Shown here: piece by piece, positions 63,271 through 64,000 of the stretch | Layout: each line of letters opens with the position of its first letter | Position numbering within the stretch: the stretch's first letter is position 1 | From: Rhodanobacteraceae bacterium | Lineage (GTDB): Bacteria; Pseudomonadota; Gammaproteobacteria; Xanthomonadales; Rhodanobacteraceae | Length of the DNA stretch: 64,000 nt | Direction: 5' to 3' | NCBI GenBank assembly: GCA_009996615.1 | Contig: JAACZU010000002.1 | Coordinates: forward strand, 18,044-82,043 | Translations under genes and position numbers: made by a program | The notes under the pieces: model-generated | Databases searched by the model: none | Seen by the model: only the letters and a program-made list of their open reading frames with translations | Told to the model about the DNA's origin: nothing

Positions 63271-64000
63271 TTACAGACGGCAGTTTTCGAGGTCATCGGC
63301 AAAGACGAGCTCGCCGCCGTTGACGACATCGAACGTCGCGCTGCCGGCCAGGCTGCCGCTGCCCGCGCTCAACACCTTGCCGATGGCCAGCGTGTAGAAG
63401 CGCACCGTGGCATTGGCCGGGAAGCTGGCGACTCCGTTGCTGACGGTGGCCTGTGCCAGCGTCACCGGGTTGCCGCAGGCGGTGGTCGCCAGCGTGACCT
63501 GCGAGGTCGAGTCGGTCGTGATCACGCGGCCGTCCACGTCCACGATCGACACCGTCACCGCGCCGAGGCGATCGCCGCGGAACACGTTCGCCACCGGCGC
63601 CACCACGAGGTGGTGCGGCGGGTTGGCGGCGAAGTTCGCGACCACGCTGCAGTTGGCGGTGATCGCGCCGGTGGTGTAGCTGTTGCCGTTCAGCGCGCCG
63701 GCCGGGCAGGAACCAGTCACGTTCAGGACGTGGTAGCCGGCGTTCGGCGTCAGCACGAAGGTCCGGGTCGCGCCACTCGCCACCGTTTGCGGCGTGTCGG
63801 GCGAGATCGTGCCATTGCCGCTGGAGCTCGGCGTCACCGTGAACGTGTCGATCGCGAAGCTCGCGATCACCGTGCAATCGGCATTGACCGCGTTCGTCGT
63901 GTACGTGTTGCCGGCGAGCGTACCGCCGCAGGTGCCGCCGACCGGCGTGACGACGTGGTAGTTCGGCGCCGGGCTCAGCGTGAACGTCGTGGTCGCCCCG
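63271..64000 (-). CDS. Repeat-rich surface/secreted protein (5' end outside window)
   Basis: About 242 C-terminal residues are visible; the frame is open to base 64000, so the start lies beyond the window. There are two tandem repeats of about 75 residues of the divergent InlB B-repeat type: TFTLSPAPNYHVVTPVGGTC with GNTYTTNAVNADCTVIASFA, then FVLTPNAGYHVLNVTGSC with GNSYTTGAITANCSVVANFA. Paired Cys sit at matching places and probably form disulfides. After that an Ig-like segment (AVTVSIVDVDGRVITTDSTS) and the end VVNGGELVFADDLENCRL. Likely an adhesin or secreted enzyme tail; the catalytic part, if any, is not visible. Confidence 0.82.
   Translation of the reverse strand, partial: GATTTFTLSPAPNYHVVTPVGGTCGGTLAGNTYTTNAVNADCTVIASFAIDTFTVTPSSSGNGTISPDTPQTVASGATRTFVLTPNAGYHVLNVTGSCPAGALNGNSYTTGAITANCSVVANFAANPPHHLVVAPVANVFRGDRLGAVTVSIVDVDGRVITTDSTSQVTLATTACGNPVTLAQATVSNGVASFPANATVRFYTLAIGKVLSAGSGSLAGSATFDVVNGGELVFADDLENCRL

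Overview
The window is very GC-rich DNA from a gammaproteobacterium, most likely a member of the Xanthomonadales (Lysobacterales), with Rhodanobacteraceae/Dokdonella-like organisms as my best guess. This rests on four things: a gammaproteobacterial RpoD; abundant short palindromic intergenic repeats of the kind common in that order; secreted proteins with a GxWFDPAHSGEG-type domain and an IPTL/PEP-CTERM-like tail; and a three-gene peptide-modification set (cyclase-like protein, NHLP-type peptide, SagB-like dehydrogenase) that I remember mainly from Xanthomonadales. No search was run, so the genus is inference.

Layout. Bases 1-15.2 kb hold single housekeeping and stress genes: a cut S10 peptidase, yaiI, a GST, ada, a TPR protein, D-3-hydroxybutyrate dehydrogenase, a DUF3298/LprI-type protein, an NtrX-type regulator without the GAFTGA loop, two coupled glycosyltransferases, tatD and a delta-60 repeat protein. 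Bases 15.3-21.3 kb are a leftward biotin cluster, bioB-bioF-bioH-bioC, with a DMT transporter overlapping bioC and a pirin after it; comF diverges from bioB. Bases 22.1-24.6 kb are mostly repeats, including seven tandem 173-bp units. Bases 24.8-30.6 kb hold the most unusual block: a CNB-GGDEF protein, a class III cyclase-like/TPR membrane protein, a 93-residue candidate modified peptide convergent with it, and a SagB-type dehydrogenase. Bases 30.7-33.2 kb are a DGPF (YCII) protein, an SRPBCC protein and an ECF42-like sigma factor. Bases 33.4-36.7 kb hold DUF5996, a UBP zinc finger and a lower-GC DUF262/HNH gene lying on the 3' side of a tRNA-Ile2 gene.

Bases 36.9-41.4 kb carry rpoD, dtd, a lipid A acyltransferase and a secreted C-terminally anchored protein. 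Bases 41.4-45.2 kb are a leftward operon of Ser/Thr kinase, histidine kinase and response regulator joined by ATGA/GTGA overlaps. Bases 45.5-51.7 kb hold a DUF2845 protein, a radical SAM protein and a six-gene leftward set (membrane protein, XRE regulator, paralogous membrane protein, alpha/beta hydrolase, ABC ATPase, ABC permease) behind a near-consensus promoter framed by an inverted repeat. Bases 52.1-56.6 kb are a four-gene archaic (Csu-type) chaperone-usher pilus operon. The rest holds a ferredoxin-NADP reductase, yadG-yadH, a small secreted protein, tex, a truncated secreted-protein gene and the 3' end of a repeat-rich surface protein that leaves the window.

The strongest lead for a poorly described system is the 26.1-30.6 kb set. 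Its parts look like a ribosomally made peptide and its modification/sensing proteins, yet no YcaO-type cyclodehydratase, protease or exporter is next to it.
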